DNA of 64,000 bases from an uncultured Lachnospiraceae bacterium (GCA_900315945.1 ONAZ01000014.1:1-64000), one strand, 5' to 3'. Shown: positions 43,362-52,936, numbered from the stretch's first letter. The notes: a model not told the origin generated them from the sequence alone. Numbers and translations are program-made.

Positions 43362-46300
43362 ATGAAGTATCAATACAAGATTATAGTTGGTAATAAAAGA
43401 AATAAAGCGGAGTTTATTCTGAAAAAAGAAATGAACGAAGCGACTCTTGGTACCATTTCTGGATGCGATTTTAGATTGCCAAGAGAAGTCTATGATATGG
43501 ATTTTCAGATAAGATTCATATTCGATAATGACAAATGGAATCTTCAGTGCAGTAATGATGATTTGTATGCTATAAAGGACAACAATAAAGTATTAACAGC
43601 AGAATTATCGTCAGGTGACGGCATAGAAATATATAAAGTCTTGAATGATGAATTCTTTCTTGGAGTAAAGTTTGTAGTAGATATTGATTCTAGAATTTCT
43701 TCATTTGATTATTTTCTAAGACTTGGAAGTGATAGAGAGATAATAATAGGAGATATTGATTCTGCTGATCTAAGACTTACAAGTGAGTTTGCTGATAGAG
43801 ATAATCTTGTGCTAAGGTGGCTTGATGGTAACCTTACTGTAAAATCATTTATATCTAATCTTGATATATATATTAATGGTGAGAAAGCAAAAAATGGCGT
43901 AGTTATTGAGAATAAGACATTTTTTAATCTAGCAGATCAATGGTTCTATTATGATAGTCATAAGATTTATTTTGATACAACTTGTATTGAGGTGCAGACA
44001 GGTGATGTTAATCCTGTTATAAAGAATAATGATTTTAATTATCCTCTATTTATTAGAAATACAAGACAGAAGATTAAAGAGAATAACGAGAAAATTGCAG
44101 TATTAGATCCTCCTGCAAAACCTAATAAACCAACAACTAATATTGTAACCTCACTACTTCCAGCTATTGCTATGCTTGGACTTACATTTGTACTTCGTGG
44201 TGTAATGGGGTCAAGTGGATCTTTCGCTGTATTTGCAGTTCTTTCTATGGGAGTTGGTGTACTTACTTCTGTAGCAAGTCTTGTTACATCTAAGAGAGAT
44301 TACAGGAAAGAATGTAAGAAGAGAAAAGAAGACTATTCAATGTATTCTAGACGTAAGGAAGAAGAGATTATTGAATGTCGTAATGAAGAACTAGAGAATC
44401 TGAGAGAAACATATTATAGCATTGAAGAAGATGTTAAGCACTTTAAAGATTTTGATAGTAGACTGTTCGATAGAATACCAGAGGATGAGGACTTCCTAGA
44501 CGTATATCTCGGAATAGGCAAAGTTGTATCAAAGAGGCAGGTTGATTATAAGCATCAAGAGACAATGGATGTTGAGGATAATATAACTCAGATACCAATG
44601 AATCTTGCTAATCAATATAAATATATAGAAAAGGCACCTATAGTGTTGAAGCTAAGAGAAGCTAATGTGGTAGGTGTTGTTGGAGATGATGCATATAATA
44701 ATATCTTAATTGAGAATATCATTGTTGATCTTATGGCAAGACAATACTATGGTGATATAGATATTTACTTCTTGATGGATGAAGAAGACGAAGATAAATT
44801 CAGTTGGATTAGACTACTTCCTTATTTCAATAATGAAGAAGGAATTAGAACCATTGTTGATGATAATGATAGTAAGAATTTTATATTTGAATACTTATAT
44901 AAGCAATTATCATATCGTGAATCAGAGAATGTAGGTGGAAAGCATAATGTAATCCTTGTTAAGAAAGAGCATGGTATTAAGAGCCATCCTATTTCTAGAT
45001 TTATTGAGAATGCTTCTAAACTTAATACATCCTTTATATTCTTTGAAGAGAAAGAGGAACTATTACCACTTTACTGTTCATATATTATTAAGCTTAACTC
45101 TAATGAAGATGGAGTGATATATAGTACAGAAGATAAGATTAATAAGAGTGCCTTCAGATTCCAACAAATTAATAGTGTTGCTAAGAAAATGTTAATGGAC
45201 AGAGTAACACCTGTCACTATTGAAGACATAAGCTTAGATAGTTCTCTTAGAAAGAGTATTACATTATTCGAATTACTTAATATTTATGAAGCAAAGGATC
45301 TAGATGTTGGTGATGTCTGGAGAGATTCGAAGATATATGAATCAATGGCAGTTCCAATTGGAATAAATGTAAAAGACGAAATAGTGTATCTGAACCTTCA
45401 TGAGAAATTTGATGGGCCTCATGGACTTGTTGCGGGAACAACAGGTTCTGGTAAGTCTGAGCTTCTACAATCTTATATTCTGGGGGCAGCTGCACGTTTT
45501 AAACCTACAGAGATAGGATTTCTTGTTATTGACTTCAAGGGTGGTGGTATGGTTAATCAGTTTAAGGATTTGCCACACCTACTAGGTGCTATAACCAACA
45601 TAGATGGAAAGGCAATTGATAGATCCCTTAAATCAATTAAGGCAGAGCTGCTTAAGAGACAGGAATTTTTTGCAGAGGCCGGAGTTAATAATATTGATAA
45701 ATATATTAAGTTATATAGAGATGGTAAGGTCTCTGAGGCTCTTCCACATCTTATTATAATTGTTGATGAGTTTGCTGAACTTAAGGCAGAGCAACCCGAG
45801 TTTATGAAAGAACTTATATCTGCTGCAAGAATTGGTAGATCTCTTGGAGTGCATTTGATTCTTGCAACTCAGAAACCTTCTGGTCAGGTGGATGATCAGA
45901 TCTGGTCTAACTCTAGATTCAAGATATGTCTCAAGGTTCAGACTAAGGAAGATAGTAATGAGGTTTTAAAATCACCTCTTGCAGCAGAGATTAAGGAGCC
46001 TGGTCGAGCATATATACAGGTTGGTAATAATGAGATATTCGAGTTGTTCCAATCAGGATTTTCTGGTGCTCCAGAGAAAGTTGATGTTAATAAGAAGAAT
46101 TATTCTATTGCGAAGGTTGAATTTAATGGTAAGAAGACAATATACAAGTCTTCTGAAAAAGATAACAGCAAGAATAACAAGACACAATTAGAAGCTGTAG
46201 TTGACTATATTAATAATTATTGTAAGGAAAATGGTGTTGATACTGTTGGAGAAATATGTATGCCGCCACTTCCTGAAACTGTAGTATGCGATGATATTAC

Positions 46301-47861
46301 AATTGGCAAGACTAATGAAATGCTTTGCCCAATTGGAATATATGATGATCCTGATAGACAGAATCAGGATGTTGCAACAATTGATATAGCTAGTTCTAAT
46401 ACATTTATTGTTGGTTCATCTCAATATGGTAAGACAAATCTTCTAGCAGACATTGTTAAGAATCTTGCAAGTATATATACTCCAAATGAGGTCAATATAT
46501 ACGTATTTGATTTTGCATCAATGGTACTTAAGAATCTTGAGAAATTAAACCATGTGGGAGGGGTAGTAGTACCATCTGAAGATGAGCGTGTGAAGAATCT
46601 GTTCAAATACTTGTACGAACAGGTAGAATACAGACGTAATAGATTGTTAGAGGCAGGTGTAAGTTCATTTGTCTCATATAAAGAGGCTGGACATGATGAC
46701 TTACCGCAAATTGTTATTCTAGTGGACAATCTTACAGCACTTAAGGAATTATATTTTGAACAGGAGGATGAATTGCTACCGCTTACAAGAGAAGGTCTGT
46801 CTGTCGGTATAAGTTTTGTTGTAGCAAATGCGGCAACAACAGGAGTCGGATACAGATATCTTGCTAATTTTGCTAAGAAGATTGCCCTCTTTAATAATGA
46901 TAAGAGTGAGTACAGCGGACTACTTGGAAGAACCAATTTATACCCAGATGAGATACCTGGAAGAGCCCTTGTGGAAATTGATAAAGCAATATATGAATGT
47001 CAGACATATCTTGCATTTGAAGGTGAGAAAGAGATTAATCGAGTTAGCAATATGCTTAAGTTCGTTGAACTTATGGATTCAAAATACGAGGGTATGAAAG
47101 CGGTTCCTATTCCAGAGATACCAGAGCTTCTGACGGATAGATTCTTAAGTGAGGAATATGCTACTAATAATGACGGTCAGCTTGTTGTAGGCTTAGATTA
47201 TGATACTGTTGCGCCAGATGTCATAGAATTTGCTAAGAATAATTGTATAAGTGTGTGTGGAAGGGAAAATTCTGGTAAGGCTAATATCATAAGATATATT
47301 GTTCGTACAATTGCAAATGAAAGAAATGATGCCCGAATATGTGTGTTCGATAATTATAAAAAGAAATTAGAAGACTTGTCTTCTGATTCGCGTGTACAGT
47401 ATACAATAAGCACTGCTGGTATCGTAGATAAGATTAATGAAATACATGATGAAATCGAATATAGATACAATGCTCTTGCAAGTGAAATGGAATATGACGA
47501 GAGTCTTAGAGTCATAGTGGTTAATAATGAAGATGCGCTTCTTACAATTAGTGAGAATAAAGATGCTTTAGAATGTGTTAAGAAGTTATGCTCTAAATAT
47601 AAGATGTTGAATGTTGTGGTTATATTTGGTAATGTATTAAACGAGCAAGCTAATTATGGCGCACCAGAAATCTATAGATTTATCAAAGATAATGCGAATA
47701 TGTTATTCTTTGATGATTTGCAGTTGTGTAAGATCTATGATTTCCCACTTTCACTAATGAGAGAAAAAGCTAAGAGATTAACACTAGGGGATGCATACCA
47801 TATAATTGGTAATGAGGTAAAACGAATTAAGACTCCGCTGGTTGGAGGAAAGAAGAATTAA
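43362..47861 (+). CDS. essC: T7SS motor EssC (FHA-FHA-TM-FtsK/SpoIIIE ATPase)
   Basis: A 1499-residue membrane ATPase that drives secretion. Two FHA-like modules lie at about 1-95 and 105-215, two membrane helices at about 260-308, then three FtsK/SpoIIIE domains. Domain 1 has a perfect Walker A, AGTTGSGKSE (about 690-698), and a Walker B LIIIVDEFAEL. Domain 2 has GSSQYGKT (about 1017-1024). Domain 3 reads GRENSGKAN (near 1300), where Ala replaces the Walker A Thr/Ser, so it may bind but not hydrolyse ATP. Length equals that of Staphylococcus/Bacillus EssC/YukBA. GAGGGGG precedes ATG. Confidence 0.96.
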   Translation: MKYQYKIIVGNKRNKAEFILKKEMNEATLGTISGCDFRLPREVYDMDFQIRFIFDNDKWNLQCSNDDLYAIKDNNKVLTAELSSGDGIEIYKVLNDEFFLGVKFVVDIDSRISSFDYFLRLGSDREIIIGDIDSADLRLTSEFADRDNLVLRWLDGNLTVKSFISNLDIYINGEKAKNGVVIENKTFFNLADQWFYYDSHKIYFDTTCIEVQTGDVNPVIKNNDFNYPLFIRNTRQKIKENNEKIAVLDPPAKPNKPTTNIVTSLLPAIAMLGLTFVLRGVMGSSGSFAVFAVLSMGVGVLTSVASLVTSKRDYRKECKKRKEDYSMYSRRKEEEIIECRNEELENLRETYYSIEEDVKHFKDFDSRLFDRIPEDEDFLDVYLGIGKVVSKRQVDYKHQETMDVEDNITQIPMNLANQYKYIEKAPIVLKLREANVVGVVGDDAYNNILIENIIVDLMARQYYGDIDIYFLMDEEDEDKFSWIRLLPYFNNEEGIRTIVDDNDSKNFIFEYLYKQLSYRESENVGGKHNVILVKKEHGIKSHPISRFIENASKLNTSFIFFEEKEELLPLYCSYIIKLNSNEDGVIYSTEDKINKSAFRFQQINSVAKKMLMDRVTPVTIEDISLDSSLRKSITLFELLNIYEAKDLDVGDVWRDSKIYESMAVPIGINVKDEIVYLNLHEKFDGPHGLVAGTTGSGKSELLQSYILGAAARFKPTEIGFLVIDFKGGGMVNQFKDLPHLLGAITNIDGKAIDRSLKSIKAELLKRQEFFAEAGVNNIDKYIKLYRDGKVSEALPHLIIIVDEFAELKAEQPEFMKELISAARIGRSLGVHLILATQKPSGQVDDQIWSNSRFKICLKVQTKEDSNEVLKSPLAAEIKEPGRAYIQVGNNEIFELFQSGFSGAPEKVDVNKKNYSIAKVEFNGKKTIYKSSEKDNSKNNKTQLEAVVDYINNYCKENGVDTVGEICMPPLPETVVCDDITIGKTNEMLCPIGIYDDPDRQNQDVATIDIASSNTFIVGSSQYGKTNLLADIVKNLASIYTPNEVNIYVFDFASMVLKNLEKLNHVGGVVVPSEDERVKNLFKYLYEQVEYRRNRLLEAGVSSFVSYKEAGHDDLPQIVILVDNLTALKELYFEQEDELLPLTREGLSVGISFVVANAATTGVGYRYLANFAKKIALFNNDKSEYSGLLGRTNLYPDEIPGRALVEIDKAIYECQTYLAFEGEKEINRVSNMLKFVELMDSKYEGMKAVPIPEIPELLTDRFLSEEYATNNDGQLVVGLDYDTVAPDVIEFAKNNCISVCGRENSGKANIIRYIVRTIANERNDARICVFDNYKKKLEDLSSDSRVQYTISTAGIVDKINEIHDEIEYRYNALASEMEYDESLRVIVVNNEDALLTISENKDALECVKKLCSKYKMLNVVVIFGNVLNEQANYGAPEIYRFIKDNANMLFFDDLQLCKIYDFPLSLMREKAKRLTLGDAYHIIGNEVKRIKTPLVGGKKN

Positions 47862-47901
47862 TAGTTCTTTTGAGTACACACACTATTGGAAGGAGAATGT
47901 A

Positions 47902-48561
47902 ATGAGTGAAGAAGAAATAAATTTAATTGAACAAATATCGCCTCTTATAGCAAACAGTTTAAGACAAGATAAGGACTCTGTTGCTTATAAAGGAGCACTT
48001 GAAATGGTAGAATCGCCAGATTTTCAGAAAAAACTTGATGTTTTAAGAGAAAAATCAGATGCAGATAAAACAACCTCAAATGAACCTATGGTGCAACAAA
48101 ATCATACTGTCTTATCTGATACACCCGATGGCATTAATTCATTTCCTTGGGGAATGTTTTTAGGTATATTTGGTAGTGCATCGCTATTTCTCGTATTATT
48201 GTTTACAGTAATACACTTTACTATTGTAAAAATAGTTAAGAAGAGAAAAAAGGGTACGGTTTATATTTGCACCTGTACAAAGTGTAAAAACACTAGAGAA
48301 GAGAAATATGAGAATGTTTTTAAAGGCTTTTTTGGTGGAATGACTAGATATAGTGAGAAACATAGAATGATTAAGGCTGCAGGTTTTGGCATAGGTACTA
48401 CTTATTATAAAAAGTATCAGAAAAAGATATATTGCCCTACCTGTAATAAAAAGACTTGGCATGAAATAGAAAACATAAATGATGTAATGTATGATGGACA
48501 TCCTGCTCTAAAAGAAGCAAGGAATAGAATGTTTGAAAAGGAAATGAAAAGAGCAAAGTAA
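47902..48561 (+). CDS. T7SS-linked membrane protein with a Cys-rich zinc-ribbon-like tail
   Basis: A 219-residue protein of unknown function. Residues 1-85 are acidic and helical; a membrane helix spans about 90-118 (FLGIFGSASLFLVLLFTVI); the tail is basic and has CTCTKCKN and CPTCNKKTW, a split zinc ribbon. AAGGAG is 7 nt before ATG 47902; the longer frame overlapping essC has no ribosome site. It lies 40 bp after essC and is the last gene before the promoter of the WXG100 gene. It could be an accessory membrane component in place of EssA or EsaA, but this is a guess from position only. Confidence 0.6.
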   Translation: MSEEEINLIEQISPLIANSLRQDKDSVAYKGALEMVESPDFQKKLDVLREKSDADKTTSNEPMVQQNHTVLSDTPDGINSFPWGMFLGIFGSASLFLVLLFTVIHFTIVKIVKKRKKGTVYICTCTKCKNTREEKYENVFKGFFGGMTRYSEKHRMIKAAGFGIGTTYYKKYQKKIYCPTCNKKTWHEIENINDVMYDGHPALKEARNRMFEKEMKRAK

Positions 48562-48570
48562 GTAGGAAAA

Positions 48571-48664
48571 GTTCACAAAAAAATCACAATTGTTTTGTTT
48601 AATGTCTACGAATATGCATTTTTAATGGATAATTACTTGAAAGTATATATTATAAGTGTATAAT
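48571..48664 (+). promoter_or_regulatory. promoter region of the WXG100 gene with upstream GTTCACAAA block
   Basis: TTGAAA (48637-48642), 16 bp, TATAAT (48659-48664). GTTCACAAA lies at 48571-48579, 66 bp before the -35 box. The same boxes, the same 16-bp spacer and the same 66-bp distance recur at 63322-63415 in front of the effector operon at the right end. Confidence 0.75.
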
Positions 48665-48705
48665 AATACCCATGATGTATAAATTTAATAAGAAGGGAGA
48701 ATGTT

Positions 48706-48996
48706 ATGGCTGGACAAATTAGAATGACTCCAGATACTATGAGAACTAGAGCAAATCAGTATCGTACGGAGAGAGACAATGTTGAACACGTAATTAAGCA
48801 GATGGATTCGCTTCTTAGTCAATTGCGTGAGGAATGGGAAGGTGCTTCAGTTGAAGCTTACGAGGCAAAATTTCAAGAACTTAGACCATCATTTGTTGAT
48901 GCACAGAAACTAATTGATGAAATTGCTCGTTCATTAGACCAGACAGCTCAGACTTTACAAGATACAGATCAGCAAATTGCTAATGCTTTCAGGTAA
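48706..48996 (+). CDS. WXG100 family T7SS substrate (EsxA-like)
   Basis: A 96-residue four-helix-dimer-type protein. The central turn is EEWEGASVEAY (Trp-x-Gly motif at about 46-48), the N-terminal helix starts with MAGQIRMTPDTMR, and the tail ends in TDQQIANAF. It is the classical secreted partner of T7SSb. AAGGGAG precedes ATG. It has its own promoter and a strong terminator right after the stop codon, so it can be expressed much more strongly than its neighbours. Confidence 0.95.
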   Translation: MAGQIRMTPDTMRTRANQYRTERDNVEHVIKQMDSLLSQLREEWEGASVEAYEAKFQELRPSFVDAQKLIDEIARSLDQTAQTLQDTDQQIANAFR

Positions 48997-49006
48997 AAGT
49001 GTATGT

Positions 49007-49041
49007 GACCTCATTAGACGAGTGCTAATGAGGTCTTTTTT
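49007..49041 (+). terminator. terminator after the WXG100 gene
   Basis: A perfect 11-bp stem, GACCTCATTAG and CTAATGAGGTC, 7-nt loop, six T. The next gene begins 14 nt later, so its expression would depend on read-through. Confidence 0.9.
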
Positions 49042-49054
49042 GAGGGATGGACAT

Positions 49055-50131
49055 TTGAAGATTATATACAATAATTATAAAAATTGTAATGAAAATGTAT
49101 ATTGTGGTATATGTTGTAGGATAGGATACGCTACGAAAAGTTTTATTATTGATAATGATGAGTATAGTAATAATCCAGCGTTTTCATTTATTCTAAAAAC
49201 ATATATTGACAATCATTATGAAGATGTAAAGGTTTTAGAAGAAAATTCTTTTTTATATTTTGTTTTAAAGATAAATGGAGATGATATTGATAATGACGTT
49301 AAGCGATTTGTTAAACAAATATTTGCTCTAGATATTTCTGAAGACACGTTTATTGAAATTAAATCATTAGCAAAAGAAAGATTTGAGAGCAATTATAAGG
49401 ATGAAAGAATCAGAGCGATATACAAATCATGTGAAATAGTTGAACTTTCAAAACAGTTTGATTTGCCAATTTATATTCGTAGTTTGGATAATATTACCTA
49501 TGAAGAGTTTTTAGATTCTTATAATCAGCTTGTTAGTTTAGGTAACTCTGTAATGGTGATAAGCGGGAATATAAATAGTAATTCGGTTATTGATATAAGT
49601 GGAATAGAAAACTTGGATTTTTTTCGACATAAAGATATACGATTGAAGTATAGAATAATAGATAATTATATTCTTGAAGATGCTCATGTTTTGATGAAAG
49701 CAAGAAATAATACTGATATAGATATTTTGAGTTTTAGGTTTGATGAAAAAGTTGGTATTATGGATAGGCTTATGTATTTTTATATCGAAATGATTAAGGT
49801 AAAAGGTGAGGGATTAGAAATACATTTCGATGAATGTGATTGTGGGTTGATTGTATTACAAAAAAAGATTACATCAATAAGAGAATTATATAGGAATATT
49901 GTTACAGAGGAAGAATTTGAATTGAGTAGAAGCTTATTGGCTAATAAGATAAAAGAGACGCAAGAAAAATCTCCGTATGAATTTATTAGATTGCTGTTAT
50001 GGTTGCGTATGCTAGATATTAAGATGGATGATGTTATTGATAGGATAAACAATACAGATTATAGTGCTTATTGTGACATTGCTAAAGGAATAAAGCCTAT
50101 TATTCATGAAGCGCAAATTGTTATGAGGTAG
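49055..50131 (+). CDS. M16-peptidase-like protein without catalytic motif
   Basis: A protein of about 358 residues if the TTG at 49055 is used; GAGGGA lies 7 nt before it. The frame is open further upstream, into the WXG100 gene, but those starts lie before or inside the terminator. The pattern (N-terminal strand GICCRIGYATKS, then LKINGDDIDNDVKRFVKQIF, FIEIKSLAKERFESNYKDE, and ITYEEFLDSYNQLVSLGNSVMV split by short loops, ending in ISGN) resembles an M16 (pitrilysin) domain. The HxxEH zinc motif is absent, so it would be an inactive homologue with a structural role. It lies between WXG100 and effector genes. Family assignment is tentative. Confidence 0.5.
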   Translation: MKIIYNNYKNCNENVYCGICCRIGYATKSFIIDNDEYSNNPAFSFILKTYIDNHYEDVKVLEENSFLYFVLKINGDDIDNDVKRFVKQIFALDISEDTFIEIKSLAKERFESNYKDERIRAIYKSCEIVELSKQFDLPIYIRSLDNITYEEFLDSYNQLVSLGNSVMVISGNINSNSVIDISGIENLDFFRHKDIRLKYRIIDNYILEDAHVLMKARNNTDIDILSFRFDEKVGIMDRLMYFYIEMIKVKGEGLEIHFDECDCGLIVLQKKITSIRELYRNIVTEEEFELSRSLLANKIKETQEKSPYEFIRLLLWLRMLDIKMDDVIDRINNTDYSAYCDIAKGIKPIIHEAQIVMR

Positions 50132-50135
50132 AAAG

Positions 50136-50429
50136 ATGGCAAAAGAAATTATTAATAATCCCGATGGATTTAAAAAACAAATAAGAGATTACTCTTCGGC
50201 AAGTAAAGGGGTCGATGAGGCCGTATTTATGACAAACGTAGGAAATGTGAGATTAAGTAGTATAGAGCGTTATTTTGAATGTCTAATAGAAATGAATGAT
50301 TTGTTAAAAGAATATTCACAATTGTCGAATGAAAGCAAAATTGCTATGGATAATGCTATGGCCAAGTGGATAGGAGTAGATGAGGAAATCGCTGTAAAAA
50401 TTGATGGGCATTCTACTGGAAATTTTTAA
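50136..50429 (+). CDS. small helical T7SS partner protein (WXG100-superfamily-like)
   Basis: A 97-residue, all-helical protein: IRDYSSASKGVDEAVF, then LSSIERYFECLIEMNDLLKE and AMDNAMAKWIGVDEEIA. Size, helix pattern and position directly before an LXG-type gene agree with the small partner proteins (DUF3130/TIGR04197 or Lap type) that bind LXG effectors. It starts 4 bp after the preceding gene. The family match is by pattern only. Confidence 0.55.
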   Translation: MAKEIINNPDGFKKQIRDYSSASKGVDEAVFMTNVGNVRLSSIERYFECLIEMNDLLKEYSQLSNESKIAMDNAMAKWIGVDEEIAVKIDGHSTGNF

Positions 50430-50474
50430 AGTGTCATAAACAATGGTATATAATGGTGATTGGGAGAGTAAATA

Positions 50475-51920
50475 ATGGCAAATAATGGAAGCTTAGTAGT
50501 CGATATAGAAAGTCTTGAAAAAATGTGTTCAGATGTTTCTACTCAATCAAATAAGATTATTGAAAACTATTATGAGCAATTTAAAAAACTATATATTCTA
50601 TGTAATTCAAGTTATATTAAAGGTGATTATGCTGATGCGTTAAAGACTTATTTACAAAAAGGAGTTATTAATCTTAATTCAGGTATAATGGATGTGGTTG
50701 CGGCAATTCAAGCCGAATTGGAACTTTGTTATAAGGATATTTTAGAAATTGAGTCTGATAATCGAGGCGTTATTTCTGAAGAGAGAATTACTTCTATAAA
50801 TAATTTTTTAAATGGTGTAAAGAATGGATATGCTAATACTGAAGGAGAGGTTTTTGGGCATTTATGTGAAGCGTCTTCATATATTTCAACCTCTGATGTT
50901 CCGTTAGATGATGTTAAGCAAGCTTTTGATTGGACGGGGCTTACTTTTTTTGATATTTGTAATTCAATTGAACAAGCTGATCAGCTTTTACTATCTGGTG
51001 CTAATGCAATGTATGATAGGATTGTTAGTCTTAAGAATCAGATCATTAATGTTAGAAATAATTGTTATTCTGGAGGCTATTTGAATCTAAACTGTGGTAC
51101 GTGGCTTGATGATATTAACAATAATCCTCAATTGCCTACTGTGGCATTAGATAATATGAAAAAAGAGCATCCATTTGATTATGTTTCTAACGGGGTTTGT
51201 GTTTCGGAGGATCAGTGGGTAGCAGGTTTATCTACAGATACATATGCTTATGCAGGTTATTCATTGCTATCTGCGTCTTACGAAAAAGGATATGGTGATA
51301 ATAGTGCATTCATTAAAGCAAAGGCATCTGTACTTGAAACCAATGCATATGCTCAGTTGACAGATTATGCTTCTGTGACAGCTAATGTAAAACTTTTGTA
51401 TGGAGAAGTAGAAGCGAAGGCTGGTTGGGGAGATGGATATTATGGCGCTCGAGCAAGCGGTGAAGTAGGAGTTGCTAAAGTTGATGCTTCGGCAATGTTG
51501 GGAAATGAGTACGTAAATATAAAAGGAAATGCATATGCAAAAGCAGCTTGTGCCGATGGAAGTGCCAGATTTGAATTTGAGCCTGAGGATGGAACATTTG
51601 ATATAGGATTTGATGGAAATGCAACAGGAGCTGCTGTTGGAGCAGGTGTAAGTGTAGGAGGATTTGATGGAGCTTATGGTAAATACCAAGGAAAAGATAT
51701 GGAGAAACCGACGAATCTCTTTGGCGCAAAAGCTTCTGTTAGTGCAGGTGCGCAGGTTGGAATAGGTGCAGGAATAAGGAGTCAAAAAGCAATTGAAACT
51801 GAATACTTTAATGTTAATGCTCTTTCTGTAAACGTGAATTTGAAAGTTTTGGGAGGGATTGATTTGTCTGTTCAAGTGCCAACTATATATCCTAAATTTG
51901 ATAAAATTTTTGCTGCTTAG
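50475..51920 (+). CDS. LXG-like T7SS effector with Gly/Ala-rich beta domain
   Basis: A 481-residue protein. The N-terminal about 220 residues form long helices with an LXG-like motif, YIKGDYADALKTYL near residue 55. The C-terminal part (about 270-470) is rich in Gly, Ala and Ser with alternating patterns (AKASVLETNAYAQL, GEVGVAKVDASAM, ATGAAVGAGVSVGG) and no catalytic motif. Such composition suggests a membrane-active or fibrous beta-domain rather than an enzyme; Staphylococcus TspA is a precedent for a membrane-depolarising effector. GGGAG precedes ATG. The next gene may encode its immunity protein or another partner. Confidence 0.6.
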   Translation: MANNGSLVVDIESLEKMCSDVSTQSNKIIENYYEQFKKLYILCNSSYIKGDYADALKTYLQKGVINLNSGIMDVVAAIQAELELCYKDILEIESDNRGVISEERITSINNFLNGVKNGYANTEGEVFGHLCEASSYISTSDVPLDDVKQAFDWTGLTFFDICNSIEQADQLLLSGANAMYDRIVSLKNQIINVRNNCYSGGYLNLNCGTWLDDINNNPQLPTVALDNMKKEHPFDYVSNGVCVSEDQWVAGLSTDTYAYAGYSLLSASYEKGYGDNSAFIKAKASVLETNAYAQLTDYASVTANVKLLYGEVEAKAGWGDGYYGARASGEVGVAKVDASAMLGNEYVNIKGNAYAKAACADGSARFEFEPEDGTFDIGFDGNATGAAVGAGVSVGGFDGAYGKYQGKDMEKPTNLFGAKASVSAGAQVGIGAGIRSQKAIETEYFNVNALSVNVNLKVLGGIDLSVQVPTIYPKFDKIFAA

Positions 51921-52000
51921 ATCATTATGAGAAGTGAGTTGTAATAATTGTTTTTATGAGTTATATTTGATAAAAGTAATTTGATTAGGAGAATACAAAC

Positions 52001-52447
52001 ATGGACATTAAATTGAAATACATAAAATATCATAATGATTTTGCAAATAGTGAAGAAGGAAAGAAACTACTATCTGATGCACAAAATTTAATATTAAAAA
52101 TGGATTTGCCTATGAACAATGAAACCGTATATATGGTTTTCCTCGGTGCGTCATATGATGATTTTACTAAGAAAATGCTTACATGGTGTGTATTTGTTAA
52201 TAATACGGGTAAAGCGATAAATGAATTACATGGTGTCATGCGCTTTAAGTATACAAAAAAACAGGGCGTACAAATTGCTACAACAATTATTGATATGAAT
52301 AAAGCCTTTCTTGGAGAAGTTGCTAAGAATGAAGGGATACTTGTTAATTATAATATTCCAGTAAAAGGAATGTCAGAAGATTGCGATGTAAGATTTAGTG
52401 ATTTAGAAGGATATTTTGATGATGTTAGAGTTACATATTGTGACTAG
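52001..52447 (+). CDS. hypothetical protein, immunity candidate
   Basis: A 148-residue soluble protein I cannot assign. A helical N-terminus is followed by a beta-rich part (TWCVFVNNTGKAINELHGVM, then IATTIIDMNKAFLGEV, VNYNIPVKG) that resembles an SLAP-like or immunoglobulin-like domain. No signal peptide or membrane helix. It follows the Gly/Ala-rich LXG-like gene by 80 bp and precedes a new set of partner genes, the usual place of an immunity gene in LXG units. TAGGAG precedes ATG. Confidence 0.5.
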   Translation: MDIKLKYIKYHNDFANSEEGKKLLSDAQNLILKMDLPMNNETVYMVFLGASYDDFTKKMLTWCVFVNNTGKAINELHGVMRFKYTKKQGVQIATTIIDMNKAFLGEVAKNEGILVNYNIPVKGMSEDCDVRFSDLEGYFDDVRVTYCD

Positions 52448-52487
52448 GATTGTTGTATTGTGTATGTAGTATATAAGGAGATAGCTT

Positions 52488-52913
52488 ATGGCTGTACAAG
52501 AGACATATGAGTCAGTAAAAAAACAAGTAGAAAAAGCTCAATTTGAGTATATGATTAAGGTTCAACAAAGACAGGACTTTATGGATAAAGCTGATGAAAT
52601 GCGACGTGTATATGACAAATTGGCTGAAGATAAAAGAAATGTCGAAGGGCAACGTAATATTATTTGTCAAGTACGAGATAATAGGTTTGAAGATTTTAAA
52701 GGAGATGTATATAATAACAGGTATTTAACTCAATTAGATAATATAATTAATTCATATAATCGAGTTATAAATGGTTTAGATGCTAATATGGATGCTCTTA
52801 ATTGGAAGATTGCAGAAGTACAGAATGAAGCATACAATCTTGATGGACCGCTTGGCTTTTTAGAAAAAGGTATTAATAGGTTAAATACAAGACTAGAGAA
52901 TTGGGTAAATTAG
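52488..52913 (+). CDS. coiled-coil T7SS effector partner (DUF5082/DUF3958-like)
   Basis: A 141-residue helical coiled-coil protein (VKKQVEKAQFEYMIKVQQRQ, then LDNIINSYNRVINGLD) ending in NRLNTRLENWVN. It has the size of the second small partner of LXG effectors. The last about 20 codons recur at 61079-61153 and 63206-63255 as isolated fragments, showing that genes of this family were used in recombination events further right. AAGGAGATAG precedes ATG. Confidence 0.65.
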   Translation: MAVQETYESVKKQVEKAQFEYMIKVQQRQDFMDKADEMRRVYDKLAEDKRNVEGQRNIICQVRDNRFEDFKGDVYNNRYLTQLDNIINSYNRVINGLDANMDALNWKIAEVQNEAYNLDGPLGFLEKGINRLNTRLENWVN

Positions 52914-52936
52914 ATAGATATTTGTTGGGGATGTGT

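Noticed and set aside
45277-45495. Reading frame on the minus strand inside essC and many similar ones
   Set aside because: Shadow frames of real genes: no ribosome site, composition follows the other strand, no family pattern.
48977-49054. Upstream start of the M16-like gene inside the WXG100 gene
   Set aside because: It would run through the terminator hairpin and has no ribosome site; the TTG at 49055 has GAGGGA at a proper distance.
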